This document shows positions 9,988 to 18,103 of a stretch of DNA of 64,000 nt, one piece after another. Numbering within the stretch: position 1 is the stretch's first letter; every line of letters begins with the position of its first letter. Position numbers and translations under genes: made by a program. The notes under the pieces were generated by a model that was not told the origin of the DNA, made no database searches, and saw only the letters and a program-made list of their open reading frames with translations. Origin of the DNA: Microbacterium oxydans (GTDB lineage Bacteria > Actinomycetota > Actinomycetes > Actinomycetales > Microbacteriaceae); assembly GCF_026559675.1 (NCBI RefSeq), contig NZ_CP092891.1, positions 3,162,001 through 3,226,000 on the forward strand, read 5' to 3'.

Positions 9988-10214
9988 CAGGCGGCTTCCT
10001 CCGACGTACTTGCATACTCTTGCGCGAGCAACCATTCGTCGACAGCCTCGGGACGATAGCGGGGGCTGCGACCGATTCGGATGAACTTCGGTCCGCGGCC
10101 AGTGATACGCCATTCGCTCAGGCTGCGCTCGGTCGTGCCGAGTCGTTCGGCTAGTGTTGCCGGCGTGATCAACGAGTCCAGCAGGCTCGTGCTCACAGGG
10201 GTGGAAAAAGACAT
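9987..10214 (-). CDS. Excisionase-like small DNA-binding protein (MerR/HTH_17 fold)
   Basis: A 75-residue protein with a helix-turn-helix of the excisionase/AlpA type: LITPATLAERLGTTERSLS, then the wing GRGPKFIRIGRSPRYRPEAVDEWL. It is immediately upstream of, and shares one base with, the integrase, the usual xis-int order. Upstream of its start is a small palindrome GAAGT-CAA-ACTTC at about 10227-10239 that could be an operator. It looks intact although the integrase is broken. Confidence 0.8.
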   Translation of the reverse strand: MSFSTPVSTSLLDSLITPATLAERLGTTERSLSEWRITGRGPKFIRIGRSPRYRPEAVDEWLLAQEYASTSEEAA

Positions 10215-10436
10215 GGATCTCCCTTAGAAGTCAAACTTCCAAGAGGACCTCGTAGCCGAACCCGTTAGCGGTTGCTTGGCGTATCCACCGGTCGGACCTG
10301 CTTTGGCCCTGCCCTTTTACTGTCATTCAGGCTTGCTCACGACTGTACACAGCACCGCAGACACTTCGACGTGTACACCGATGCCAACCGTCGATGCGTT
10401 GCCACTCGCGTCGCCCCTCCGCTAGCGCGGCACGCG

Positions 10437-10806
10437 GTGTGTACCTGGTACGTACCTGCGGAATCAGAGCTTCCAGTTACACCACCAGTTACATCAAGAT
10501 CGGCGTCATTCTGCACCTCAAAGCTCCTCTCCCCCGGTGTGTACCTGGTGTACCTGGTCTAACTAGAAAAGGAGAAAGACATTGTCGTTGTCCACATCTC
10601 CATCTCGCCTGAGCCAGTAGGCCTCCTATATAGAGGTTTGCGTTCGAGGGCAGGTACACCAGGTACATTTGTGAAAATCGCAGATCAGACGCAAATAGTG
10701 CAAAACCTGCATCACCTCGTCCCGACGGCCCGAAAACCCCCCACGAACTGGGATTTCTGCCCCTCGGCCATGTACCTGGCGTTGCAGGAACATGTGCAGG
10801 TACACG
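10437..10806. repeat. Array of GTACCTGGT-type repeats on both strands
   Basis: GTACCTGGT or close variants occur at 10441, 10452, 10541, 10550 (direct) and near 10651, 10658 (inverted), with further variants at 10772 and 10797. A second pair, CCAGTTACA at about 10473 and 10485, is interspersed. The density of one 9-mer in 370 nt is far above chance; it resembles iterons or a regulator-binding array. Confidence 0.65.
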
Positions 10807-11305
10807 CGCTCACCAGCGGTCAACCTGTCTGCCGAGGACCCGCATATCGAATCCCGCGGTTCTTGCAAAGTCACCTGCCACCAGAACCTGCAGCGATCGG
10901 CACGGAAGTCACGACGAACCACTCCCCGCAGCGAGATGACGTTGGACGCAGCTTGCGGGGCTTCTGTCTGTGAGCCTTCGACAAGTCAGAAGAAGACCGG
11001 GTCGAGAGATCTACAGCGTTAGCGGGCCGAGCGAAGCGACAGCCAAGCGCCCTGGGAGGTGTCGGCTACGCCGACCACCGGTCAAGTTTCCGCCGAGCGA
11101 AGCGAGGTGAGAAACGCAGCCCGGCGCCACCTCCCCTTATGCTCTTCCCTTCTTTTGGCCCCGAGGCCGAGCTTCAGCGAGGAATCGGGATCTGATCTGC
11201 TGCTTGATCGGGACTTTCACCTTGACTCAACCTCGTTGTTGACGCGCTGACTCAGGACGAAGAACGGAGCCAGCGTGTCAACAGGCGTCTCTCTTGCCCC
11301 GGAAA

Positions 11306-11370
11306 GTCGCGGATTCGTTGTTCACAAGCTTGCGAACGAAGTGGCACCTTGTGAACAACGAATCCGCGAC
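11306..11370. repeat. Perfect 23-bp inverted repeat with 19-nt spacer
   Basis: Arms at 11306-11328 and 11348-11370 are exact reverse complements. No T-run follows, so it is not an obvious terminator; a recombination, nick or hairpin-priming site of the mobile element is possible. Confidence 0.8.
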
Positions 11371-11410
11371 GGGCTTTAGCGGAAGCAGCAGATCACTTTG
11401 AGCACAATCG

Positions 11411-11547
11411 TGTCCCCATCATCCATGTCCCCAAGGCCGAATCCGAAGGGCCCGCAGGGGGTCGTGGGGACATGGCGACCCTTTTGCCTTGCGAAGTCGG
11501 GGGTGGCGTGTCCCCATGGTTTAAAACGAGGTGGCACCACGGGGACA
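11411..11547. repeat. Array of TGTCCCC repeats on both strands
   Basis: TGTCCCC is at 11411, 11426 and 11509; its complement GGGGACA is at 11466 and 11541, each in the context CNTG or ATGG/AAG. Five copies in 137 nt. Confidence 0.55.
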
Positions 11548-11894
11548 AGCCTTGAGCGAAGCGACGAAGCGCCTGTTTCCGGTCTTCGCATCATGCTTGT
11601 TCCTCCCCCGACGCGACCGCCTGGAGGCGGTTGCCTGAGGCCATCTGTTCACGCTCGACTGCTGCGACGATGACACTCATCCGACAGCTGGAAGAGACAC
11701 CGCCGCTCTCGATCTCGCCGCGATGATCCAAAACGCTTCCAGACAGGCCGAGAGAGATAGCGCCCGGAGCGCGAGCGTGAGCGCGAAAGAGCCGGCACGT
11801 TCCTCCATCGATCGCACCGAGCGCAAAGTTGTCCCGCGGCTCGCAGGCGGCAAGCACCGCTTGAGATCGATTTCGGCGCTAGAGAGTATTGATT

Positions 11895-12050
11895 TGGTCG
11901 CCAAGCGGCCACGAAACGGTCACCACTGGGCGACTGGTGACCACATAGTGGCCATCAGATGGCCTCGAGGCGGACACACTCGAATACGAATGATCGTCTG
12001 GCCTTTTGCTGGCCTCTTGCTGGCCTCTTCGGGGCCCCGTGGTGGCCACA
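11895..12050. repeat. Array of TGGYCRCCA / TGGCCA repeats with near-helical spacing
   Basis: Related palindromic elements occur at 11895, 11905, 11918, 11935, 11949 and 11960, then TGGCC at 11999, 12010, 12021 and TGGCCA at 12043. Spacings are mostly 10-17 nt, which would put several on the same DNA face. Confidence 0.55.
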
Positions 12051-12219
12051 CGGAGCTGTATAGATAGCAGGATATCCACATAGTGGGAGCGCTTCGTGAC
12101 CCGCGTGTCCGTTTGGACTACTCGCTCTCTCCGGACAGTCGGTCGTATGAAGACCGTGCAGAACGGGCTAGGTTCGTGGTCCGGAGGAATGTCCGCGGTG
12201 TCAGTTACTGTCCTGATCG

Positions 12220-13389
12220 ATGAGCACCAACGACACCTCCTCCCAGCCAGATCCAGCATCGCAGAAGTCCTCGCGTCGGCGTCGGGACGGCGGCAGGCGC
12301 TCAGGGGCTCCGCGTGCGGCGCACGCCCTCCCGCTGTGGCGACTGGCGGGCGATGGTCTCGTGCCGGTACTCCCCCAACCTTTCGCTCTCGAGACCAATC
12401 TCGAGGACTTGATCGAGTCCACACCTGAGTTAGTAGGCGAGAGGGTCCTGATCATCGGTCGACAGGTCAAAACACCATTCGGCCGTGTCCTGGATCTCCT
12501 CGGGCTCAGAGAAGACGGCTCCACTAAAACGATGGAGCTGAAGCGGGATCGCGCGAAGGATCTAGAGGTTGGTCAAGTCATCTCCTACGGTGCGTGGGTA
12601 GATGGCCTCGATCGAGCATCGCTGGAAGCCGTCTTCGAGGAGTACATCCTCGAGCGCAACCAACGGTTGAGACGAGAAGCGACGGTCGCCCCTTCTCTCG
12701 CGCAGGCATACGCTGAGTATTTCGGTAAGCCGATGCCAGCGGTCCTCAATCAAACTCAGACGATGTCTCTCGTCGCCCGACAGATCGATGCAGCCACTTT
12801 GCAGGCGGTCAAGTTCCTGCGCGAGAAGGATCTACCGATCAGCCTCTATGTGGTCGGTGCTTCTCGGCATCGCGGTGAAACCTTTGTGACAGCCAGCGAA
12901 TGGATCGACCTTGGCCCCAAACAGAAACAGATCAGCGTGCGCGCGCAGCTCGAGGAACTTCACCTAGCAACGGTCGCTGCGGTTGAGCACAGCACCAGCC
13001 AGTTGCTCAGCCATATCCACAAGCAGCGGCCGGAGCGCTCCCGTTACGACGGACCATTCTTCACGAAGGGCTCGCACGGCGACATCCTGTGTTTCGCGCA
13101 GCTTTTCATGCCTCGCTTCACCACTTCGTTTGTCCCCTACCCGCTCCTGGACGCGCTTTACGACTGGTGGATCAACGAGCAAGCATCTGTCGGCGTAGAA
13201 CGGTTGAAGCCCACGCACGGGTTTGCACACCAACTGAGGAACGCCGTCAGTATGGTTGGAGGCTGGCGCAAGGACAGAAAATACTGGGACGAGGATCCAT
13301 CCCTCGAACATGAACGACTTCGCCTGCTCGTTGGTGGCTGGCCGTTGCCAGCCCCAGGTCAGCTGCTCAGTGGTTACGCTCGCATGTGA
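12220..13389 (+). CDS. NucS/DUF91-like (PD-(D/E)XK) protein of a mobile element
   Basis: A 389-residue protein with a basic, disordered N-terminus (about 1-40). Residues 70-130 show the RecB-like nuclease pattern of the DUF91/NucS family: ERVLIIGRQVKTPFGRVLDLL (Asp of the site), MELKRDR (E-x-K), then GQVISYGAWVDG (Gln-x3-Tyr). The C-terminal 100 residues (VPYPLLDALYDWW and following) recall the small domain at the end of phage and plasmid primases, a weaker resemblance. It lies just after the repeat arrays, so a role in element DNA processing is plausible but inferred. Confidence 0.65.
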   Translation: MSTNDTSSQPDPASQKSSRRRRDGGRRSGAPRAAHALPLWRLAGDGLVPVLPQPFALETNLEDLIESTPELVGERVLIIGRQVKTPFGRVLDLLGLREDGSTKTMELKRDRAKDLEVGQVISYGAWVDGLDRASLEAVFEEYILERNQRLRREATVAPSLAQAYAEYFGKPMPAVLNQTQTMSLVARQIDAATLQAVKFLREKDLPISLYVVGASRHRGETFVTASEWIDLGPKQKQISVRAQLEELHLATVAAVEHSTSQLLSHIHKQRPERSRYDGPFFTKGSHGDILCFAQLFMPRFTTSFVPYPLLDALYDWWINEQASVGVERLKPTHGFAHQLRNAVSMVGGWRKDRKYWDEDPSLEHERLRLLVGGWPLPAPGQLLSGYARM

Positions 13390-13481
13390 GATCGACTCCG
13401 CCGCGCGCGTCGCTCCGAGCACTCATCGGATTAGCGCGGTCACCAACCCGAGATTCGGGCGTCGGGACAGGGGGAAGACGG

Positions 13482-13700
13482 ATGGACCAGCAACCTCTGA
13501 CCGAGGCCGAAGTCATGCGCGCCTTAGCTCTGATTCAAAAGGGGCAGCAGCTCGGAGGGCATCAGCCGAGTGCCCAAGATCTCGACCGCGCTCGGCGCAT
13601 CCTCACTGGAGAGCTATCCCCGGAAGACGCACGAGTCGAGGTTCAAGCGGCACTTCAGGCGCTCGTCGACGGCGAACGGGGGCATCCGCCTACCCGGTGA
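13482..13700 (+). CDS. VbhA-like antitoxin-domain protein
   Basis: A 72-residue protein starting at ATG 13482, preceded by GGGGGAAG. The pattern QQLGGHQPSAQDLDRARRI followed by LTGELSPEDARVEV matches the helical antitoxin domain of VbhA, which inhibits Fic toxins. No Fic gene is next to it, so it is an orphan or acts in trans. Its 3' end overlaps the convergent gene at 13690 by 11 nt. Confidence 0.6.
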   Translation: MDQQPLTEAEVMRALALIQKGQQLGGHQPSAQDLDRARRILTGELSPEDARVEVQAALQALVDGERGHPPTR

Positions 13701-14037
13701 ACGTGTCTTCCACCAGCGCCTGAGCAGCGCCAACAACCTCGTCGAATCGGCCCTCGCGGATGGCGGTGATGGCGGTGTCCTCTCCTCGAAGGAAGGGATT
13801 CGCGCCGATGAACCACAGCCGCGCTACGTGCTCCCCTTCAGCGTCACTGACTGAGCGCCAGACCGCATCCGCACACTCCAAACGTCTGATCGCTTCTGTG
13901 TCAGGGCGAGGACCGCTATCTTCACTCCACCTCGTCGCAGCTTGCGTGTCTTTCGCCCCAGCCAACGTCGATACGAGCGTCGGACCCAATACGGCGGTCA
14001 GACGACGAACGAGTGGTACGTGGCTAGACACGATCAT
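13690..14037 (-). CDS. MbcA/ParS-like antitoxin-type protein
   Basis: A 115-residue protein. The N-terminal half looks like a degenerate Xre-type helix-turn-helix (LVRRLTAVLG to TRWSEDSG), the C-terminal half has the motif RLWFIGANPFLRGED followed by AIREGRFDEVVGAAQA, typical of the DUF2384-like end of MbcA/ParS antitoxins. No RES-domain toxin is adjacent. It converges with the VbhA-like gene and diverges from the GIY-YIG gene. Confidence 0.65.
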   Translation of the reverse strand: MIVSSHVPLVRRLTAVLGPTLVSTLAGAKDTQAATRWSEDSGPRPDTEAIRRLECADAVWRSVSDAEGEHVARLWFIGANPFLRGEDTAITAIREGRFDEVVGAAQALVEDTFTG

Positions 14038-14184
14038 GCTGAGATCTTATTCGTGCCGGTCCGACTCTCGTGATTGGGAGTTCAATCGAGCCAGCACCTC
14101 AGCAATGGAGGATCCTGTTTCCTTGACTCCGAAGTACACCAGAGTTCACAACGTACATAAGAGTTCACAGCCCGGAGGATGACC

Positions 14185-15282
14185 ATGGAACTCGAGATCA
14201 CCGTCACCCCGTGCGAGACTCTCGTATGGGCGCCAGCGGAGCGAGCCGCGCAGAACCTGCGTCGGGAGCTCACTGAGTTCGGGTACCTCGTCCGCGACGC
14301 AGACCCGTTCGAGCTGACCAGCGCCGGCCTCATCCCTAAAGGTGCGCACCTCGAGTTCGACCCCGCGCGCATCTTCGATGTAGGGATCGGCGCGGAGGCG
14401 AATGCGAGTCTTCACGCGCTGACGGACTCCGGACACTCGCTCGTCTGGCACCGATGGCAGACGCGGCTCTCACGGAAGGTCTGGGGCGTGCCTGTGGCGA
14501 TACCGCGCAAGGGCCGACCGCGCGCCGTCGGCATCGAGAGAGCCACACATTTCGGCACGGCGGTGCGCAGTCACTTCGGGCTCGGACTCCGCATCTCTCG
14601 CGAGACCTACGCGACGATCAACAAGCGCTCGTCGCTGCCGCGATGGCGCCGTGAGGACAACCCCGAGCTGTGGGATTCCCTCGACTGGTCGTACGAAGAC
14701 GCCGAACACCGCTTCCACTCCGACGAATGGTGCGAAGAGCATCGCGAGAGAGCACTGCAGAACTTCGACTTGAACATGGCGCACTTCGCCTCCCTCGATC
14801 GCGAGGAGTTCGAGCGCGCTCTGCAGTCGGCTGTCGCCAGCCGGCGCGGCATGGTCGAAGTCACGGACCTGACGAAGTGGGACGGCGTGCCCGGGCTCTA
14901 CATCATGGTGCTCGACGAGTACTGCCAGGTGTATGTCGGCGTCGCGAACTCGTCGACGGGGATCGCGAAGCGCATCCGCCAGCACTGGACCAACCAGAAG
15001 CAGTTCGACCGACTCATCTGGGGCAACGTCACCTCATCGATTCTCTCGATCGACAGCCTCCGGGCCCTCGACACCACCCGCATCTTCGCTCTCAAGACCA
15101 AGCGCACGTTCGACGACGAGAACCCGCTCCTCGAGCAGTTCCCGAGGAAGTTCACGCTGAACCGTGTCATGGGCGGCAACGACGTCGTCCACCTCGCCGG
15201 CTTCCTCGGCGTCGCGGCCGTCATGAGGACTCGCGAGTTCATAACCGATGGCTCGTCGACGGCCGAGCTGGATCCTGCGTGA
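14185..15282 (+). CDS. GIY-YIG-like nuclease-domain protein
   Basis: The ATG at 14185 is preferred (GGAGG 7 nt upstream) over the one at 14179. Of about 365 residues, the first 200 have no clear family; the segment near residues 235-285 has GLYIMVLDEYCQVYVGVA, then RIRQHW, the two-strand plus helix core of GIY-YIG endonucleases (Tyr, Tyr and Arg visible). The stop overlaps the GTG of the HNH gene, so the two are coupled. Two direct copies of AGAGTTCACA (14141 and 14160) precede the gene and may bind a regulator. Confidence 0.65.
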   Translation: MELEITVTPCETLVWAPAERAAQNLRRELTEFGYLVRDADPFELTSAGLIPKGAHLEFDPARIFDVGIGAEANASLHALTDSGHSLVWHRWQTRLSRKVWGVPVAIPRKGRPRAVGIERATHFGTAVRSHFGLGLRISRETYATINKRSSLPRWRREDNPELWDSLDWSYEDAEHRFHSDEWCEEHRERALQNFDLNMAHFASLDREEFERALQSAVASRRGMVEVTDLTKWDGVPGLYIMVLDEYCQVYVGVANSSTGIAKRIRQHWTNQKQFDRLIWGNVTSSILSIDSLRALDTTRIFALKTKRTFDDENPLLEQFPRKFTLNRVMGGNDVVHLAGFLGVAAVMRTREFITDGSSTAELDPA

Positions 15283-15968
15283 CGGTCGCGGTCCACTCTC
15301 TGCCTGACGACGCCGCCGCCCGGTACAGCGAGACTCTCGCCGGCGTCGCCGCGGCACTGCCGTCGCTCGAGCTGGCCGAGCAGCGCCTCGCCCCCATTGG
15401 CGGCGAGGTGTGGATGGGTAGTCTCACGCTTCACGGCTCGACCACCGCCAGCAACGATGTGCGCACATCGCGCCACGTCTCCGACCGCACGAGAGCACAG
15501 GTGTTCCTCCGAGACGGGTTCCTCTGCACCTACTGCGGCGGCCGGACGATCCCGCGCTGCATCCTCGTCGCGATCAGCGATGTCTTCCCCGAAGCATTCC
15601 CGTACTATGCCCACTACCGCCGAGGGACGGTGCACCCCGCCTACTGGGCGCTCGCTCCCGAGGCTGATCACAAGCTCGCCCACGCCAGCGGCGGCTCAAG
15701 CGACGTCGACAACCTCACAACCCTGCACGCGATGTGCAACACCCGGAAGTCGAGCCTCGCTGCGGAGACGCTTCCCAAGGTGAACCTCGTCTCGCCTGCC
15801 GCCGAGACCCATTGGGACGGCCTCCTCTCGCGATACGCCGACATCGTCATCGCGGGCAACCACCGCGGTCGCCGGCATTCAGCCTCCGGCTACCACGACC
15901 AGTGGCTGCGGCGCTCCGACCGCCAAGCGGACGTCGCGAGAGTGCACGAAACGCTGACCTCGGACTGA
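15279..15968 (+). CDS. HNH endonuclease
   Basis: Starts at GTG 15279, overlapping the previous stop (GTGA). The 229-residue protein has a zinc-site CTYC after VFLRDGF, then EADHKLAHASGGSSDVDNL and HAMCNTRKSS, the full HNH pattern (D-H, N, C..C for zinc). Coupling to a GIY-YIG protein is unusual and suggests one two-nuclease function, perhaps restriction of foreign DNA. Confidence 0.8.
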   Translation: MTVAVHSLPDDAAARYSETLAGVAAALPSLELAEQRLAPIGGEVWMGSLTLHGSTTASNDVRTSRHVSDRTRAQVFLRDGFLCTYCGGRTIPRCILVAISDVFPEAFPYYAHYRRGTVHPAYWALAPEADHKLAHASGGSSDVDNLTTLHAMCNTRKSSLAAETLPKVNLVSPAAETHWDGLLSRYADIVIAGNHRGRRHSASGYHDQWLRRSDRQADVARVHETLTSD

Positions 15969-15982
15969 CACCCTCGCGACGA

Positions 15983-16606
15983 TCAGGCCAGCAGAGCCGC
16001 CACCTCGTGGAACGCCTCGCGTCGACGCTTCACGCGGGCTGCGCGCTCCTCTACGTCGCGCACGAACAGCGCCTGAGGTGACGGATGGAACGTGCGCACG
16101 ACGGTGAGTCCACGCTCCCGCTCGATGGTCGGCGCGATGCGCAAGAGTCGTCGCCACGCATGATCTGCGTCACCGCCCTGGAGCAGAACGACCTTCATCT
16201 TCGGTGCGAGCTCCAGCAGGTGCAGGATCGTCTCGACCCCGGCATCCAGCTCTGACGCCTTCGGCGCTCGGTTGATGTACCAGGGGTAAGCGTTCCACGG
16301 GAGCAGCTCGAAGGGTGAGATCCCGGCCTCCTCGAGCAACACCGCCTGCAGCTCAGCGCTGCCGTCGTTGTTCTCGACGCAGATGAAGCCACTGCCGACC
16401 TCTTCTTGCGTCGCCGGTCCCGGGTCGCGAAGGATGCTCAGCACCCGGGCCTCGATACCGCCATGGAGCGGTGCGACGTATGGCGCCCAGCCTCGACCCG
16501 CCTCGCGCAACTCGTCGACGTATTCGTTCACGGGCGCGATGTGCGGCGCATAGCGATCAGCCCACTGCTGCTCGCGGAACGCCTCGATGGCCATCTGCTT
16601 CGGCAT
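15983..16606 (-). CDS. Uracil-DNA-glycosylase-superfamily protein
   Basis: A 207-residue protein with the superfamily layout: the SILRDPGPATQ loop (about residues 57-67) as the first active-site motif, a central ISPFELLPWNAYPWYINR segment and a late FHPSPQA motif. It is more distant than family 1 UDG and lacks the Fe-S cysteines of family 4. Probably a base-excision or DNA-editing enzyme; substrate not known. Confidence 0.6.
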   Translation of the reverse strand: MPKQMAIEAFREQQWADRYAPHIAPVNEYVDELREAGRGWAPYVAPLHGGIEARVLSILRDPGPATQEEVGSGFICVENNDGSAELQAVLLEEAGISPFELLPWNAYPWYINRAPKASELDAGVETILHLLELAPKMKVVLLQGGDADHAWRRLLRIAPTIERERGLTVVRTFHPSPQALFVRDVEERAARVKRRREAFHEVAALLA

Positions 16607-16630
16607 GGCTTGACCGTAGCAGTGCGCTGC

Positions 16631-17779
16631 TCACCGGGCGGAGGCAGCGTCAATCTCGACGCCAGCTCGGTCTCGCCAGAGCTGCAGGTGATGCTCGATG
16701 GTCGCTTGATCTCCCCGAAGCGCGGCTTCGCTGACGGGCGTGAAAAGAGCCAGCACGTCCGATTCGTCGAGGGTGCTGAGCCAGCCCGCGAAGGCTGGTC
16801 GCTTGTCGTCGCCGTAGAAATCGGCGAGCATCTCCAGGAGATCGCGTCTGACGCCTTCGCCAGCCATACGTCGGGTGAGGCGCGTGTGGGCTGCGTCCTG
16901 ACTGGCGGCGTTCCACGCATCCGAGAACGACGCGTACGCTCGCGAAAGGTCGAGGTTTGGTGGGATCTTCGGTAGATCTGTTCGTCCTCTCACCAGGATT
17001 GGAACGGCCTGCTCTCGGACCCATTCCTCTAACTGCCCCAGTTCGTGCATGAGGGTGTGCACTGTGCCGGTGTGAGGTCTCCGGACAACCACCTCCGGCC
17101 ACATCGAAACGCCCATCTTCGTACCCCGGGGAACGGAAGCAAGAACGCTGCCAACTTCAGCAATCTGTTGCTCGCCGGCGCGCAATTCGGTGTGTGATCC
17201 ATCCTCGAGGTCGACCCGACCGACTCGGGTCAGCGTGACGCTCGGTTCTCGGTGCTTCGCAAAGTTCGTGTGCTCTGCGAGACGTCTCAGGGGGTGCAAG
17301 TCCACGTCTCGGCGGTGGAAAGGCTGGAGCCGGTGAAGGCGTTCGTACAGCTCGCTCCCGCGGGCAAAGACGCCCAACGATCTGCGTCGCTTGTCGGAGG
17401 CCCAGTCATCGAACGCTTCCACCGAGAGCTTCGCCGGTACCTCAATCAGGGCCGCCTCTTTGCGATCCAGGTCGCGCCCCAGCTGCGACTCGACCTCCGC
17501 GAACAGACAGTGTTCCATGAGGTTGCGGGTCTGATTGAGAGCGTCGGCGAACAGCCGAGGCACTGCCTGTGGCAGCGGTGCGATCGCAGCGAGCACGACC
17601 TCCTCGGTGGTCAGCGTCAACCGCTGAGTCAGTTTCAGGGGGTCGGCAGCCAAGTACGGATGCAAGACCTGACCGAGCCGCAGAATCTGCACATCGATGT
17701 GTGCAGCGGTGTACAGCGCATGTTCTTGATGCTGCGGCAGCCAGCTCTCACTCATTCGCGTCATCCGGTCGCGGGCCAC
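16631..17779 (-). CDS. Hypothetical protein of about 380 residues
   Basis: No family recognised. The protein is helical, Leu/Arg/Glu-rich, without signal peptide or membrane helix. Several N-terminal Met choices exist (residues 1, 6, 9). It is codirectional with the glycosylase-like gene 24 nt downstream and so may share its transcript. The 324 nt to its right (17780-18103) hold no gene or structure I can support. Confidence 0.55.
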   Translation of the reverse strand: MARDRMTRMSESWLPQHQEHALYTAAHIDVQILRLGQVLHPYLAADPLKLTQRLTLTTEEVVLAAIAPLPQAVPRLFADALNQTRNLMEHCLFAEVESQLGRDLDRKEAALIEVPAKLSVEAFDDWASDKRRRSLGVFARGSELYERLHRLQPFHRRDVDLHPLRRLAEHTNFAKHREPSVTLTRVGRVDLEDGSHTELRAGEQQIAEVGSVLASVPRGTKMGVSMWPEVVVRRPHTGTVHTLMHELGQLEEWVREQAVPILVRGRTDLPKIPPNLDLSRAYASFSDAWNAASQDAAHTRLTRRMAGEGVRRDLLEMLADFYGDDKRPAFAGWLSTLDESDVLALFTPVSEAALRGDQATIEHHLQLWRDRAGVEIDAASAR

Positions 17780-18103
17780 CTGAACGCTGAGCCTGTCCCA
17801 TGTCGTGAGCCTAATCCCGGCGTCAGACCCTCTGATCTACTTTGCAGACGCGCGCACCCTCGCGATCCCGCTCGAGCACCGCTCAAGCAGCAGATATCAA
17901 CTCAGCCCCATCTCACTTCAACGCCTGGCCCACTACCCCCGATAAGACCAGTTATCCCGACTATCGGCACCGTGGACCCGACCGTTCGTTCCTTGGACGG
18001 CGACCGCAGCGGCTGCAGGCGAGCAGCCCAGCTGAAGCGTCCAGGCGGCGGTGGGGCTACTCGCCCACACCGCCGCCTCGAACTCGGCTCACACGACTCC
18101 GGG

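Larger units (their letters stand above)
10215..12219. other. Two-kilobase non-coding stretch with repeat arrays
   Basis: No open frame here has convincing codon structure. The stretch instead contains three separate short-repeat arrays and a long perfect inverted repeat (listed separately). Its position between integrase/excisionase and the nuclease-like gene suggests the control, replication or transfer region of the former mobile element. Confidence 0.5.

Noticed and set aside
10626..10922. 98-residue minus-strand frame across repeat array 1
   Set aside because: It reads through the repeats on both sides and has no family or start signal.
10437..12050. CRISPR array
   Set aside because: The repeats are only 7-9 nt, occur in both orientations, and there are no regular spacers or cas genes.
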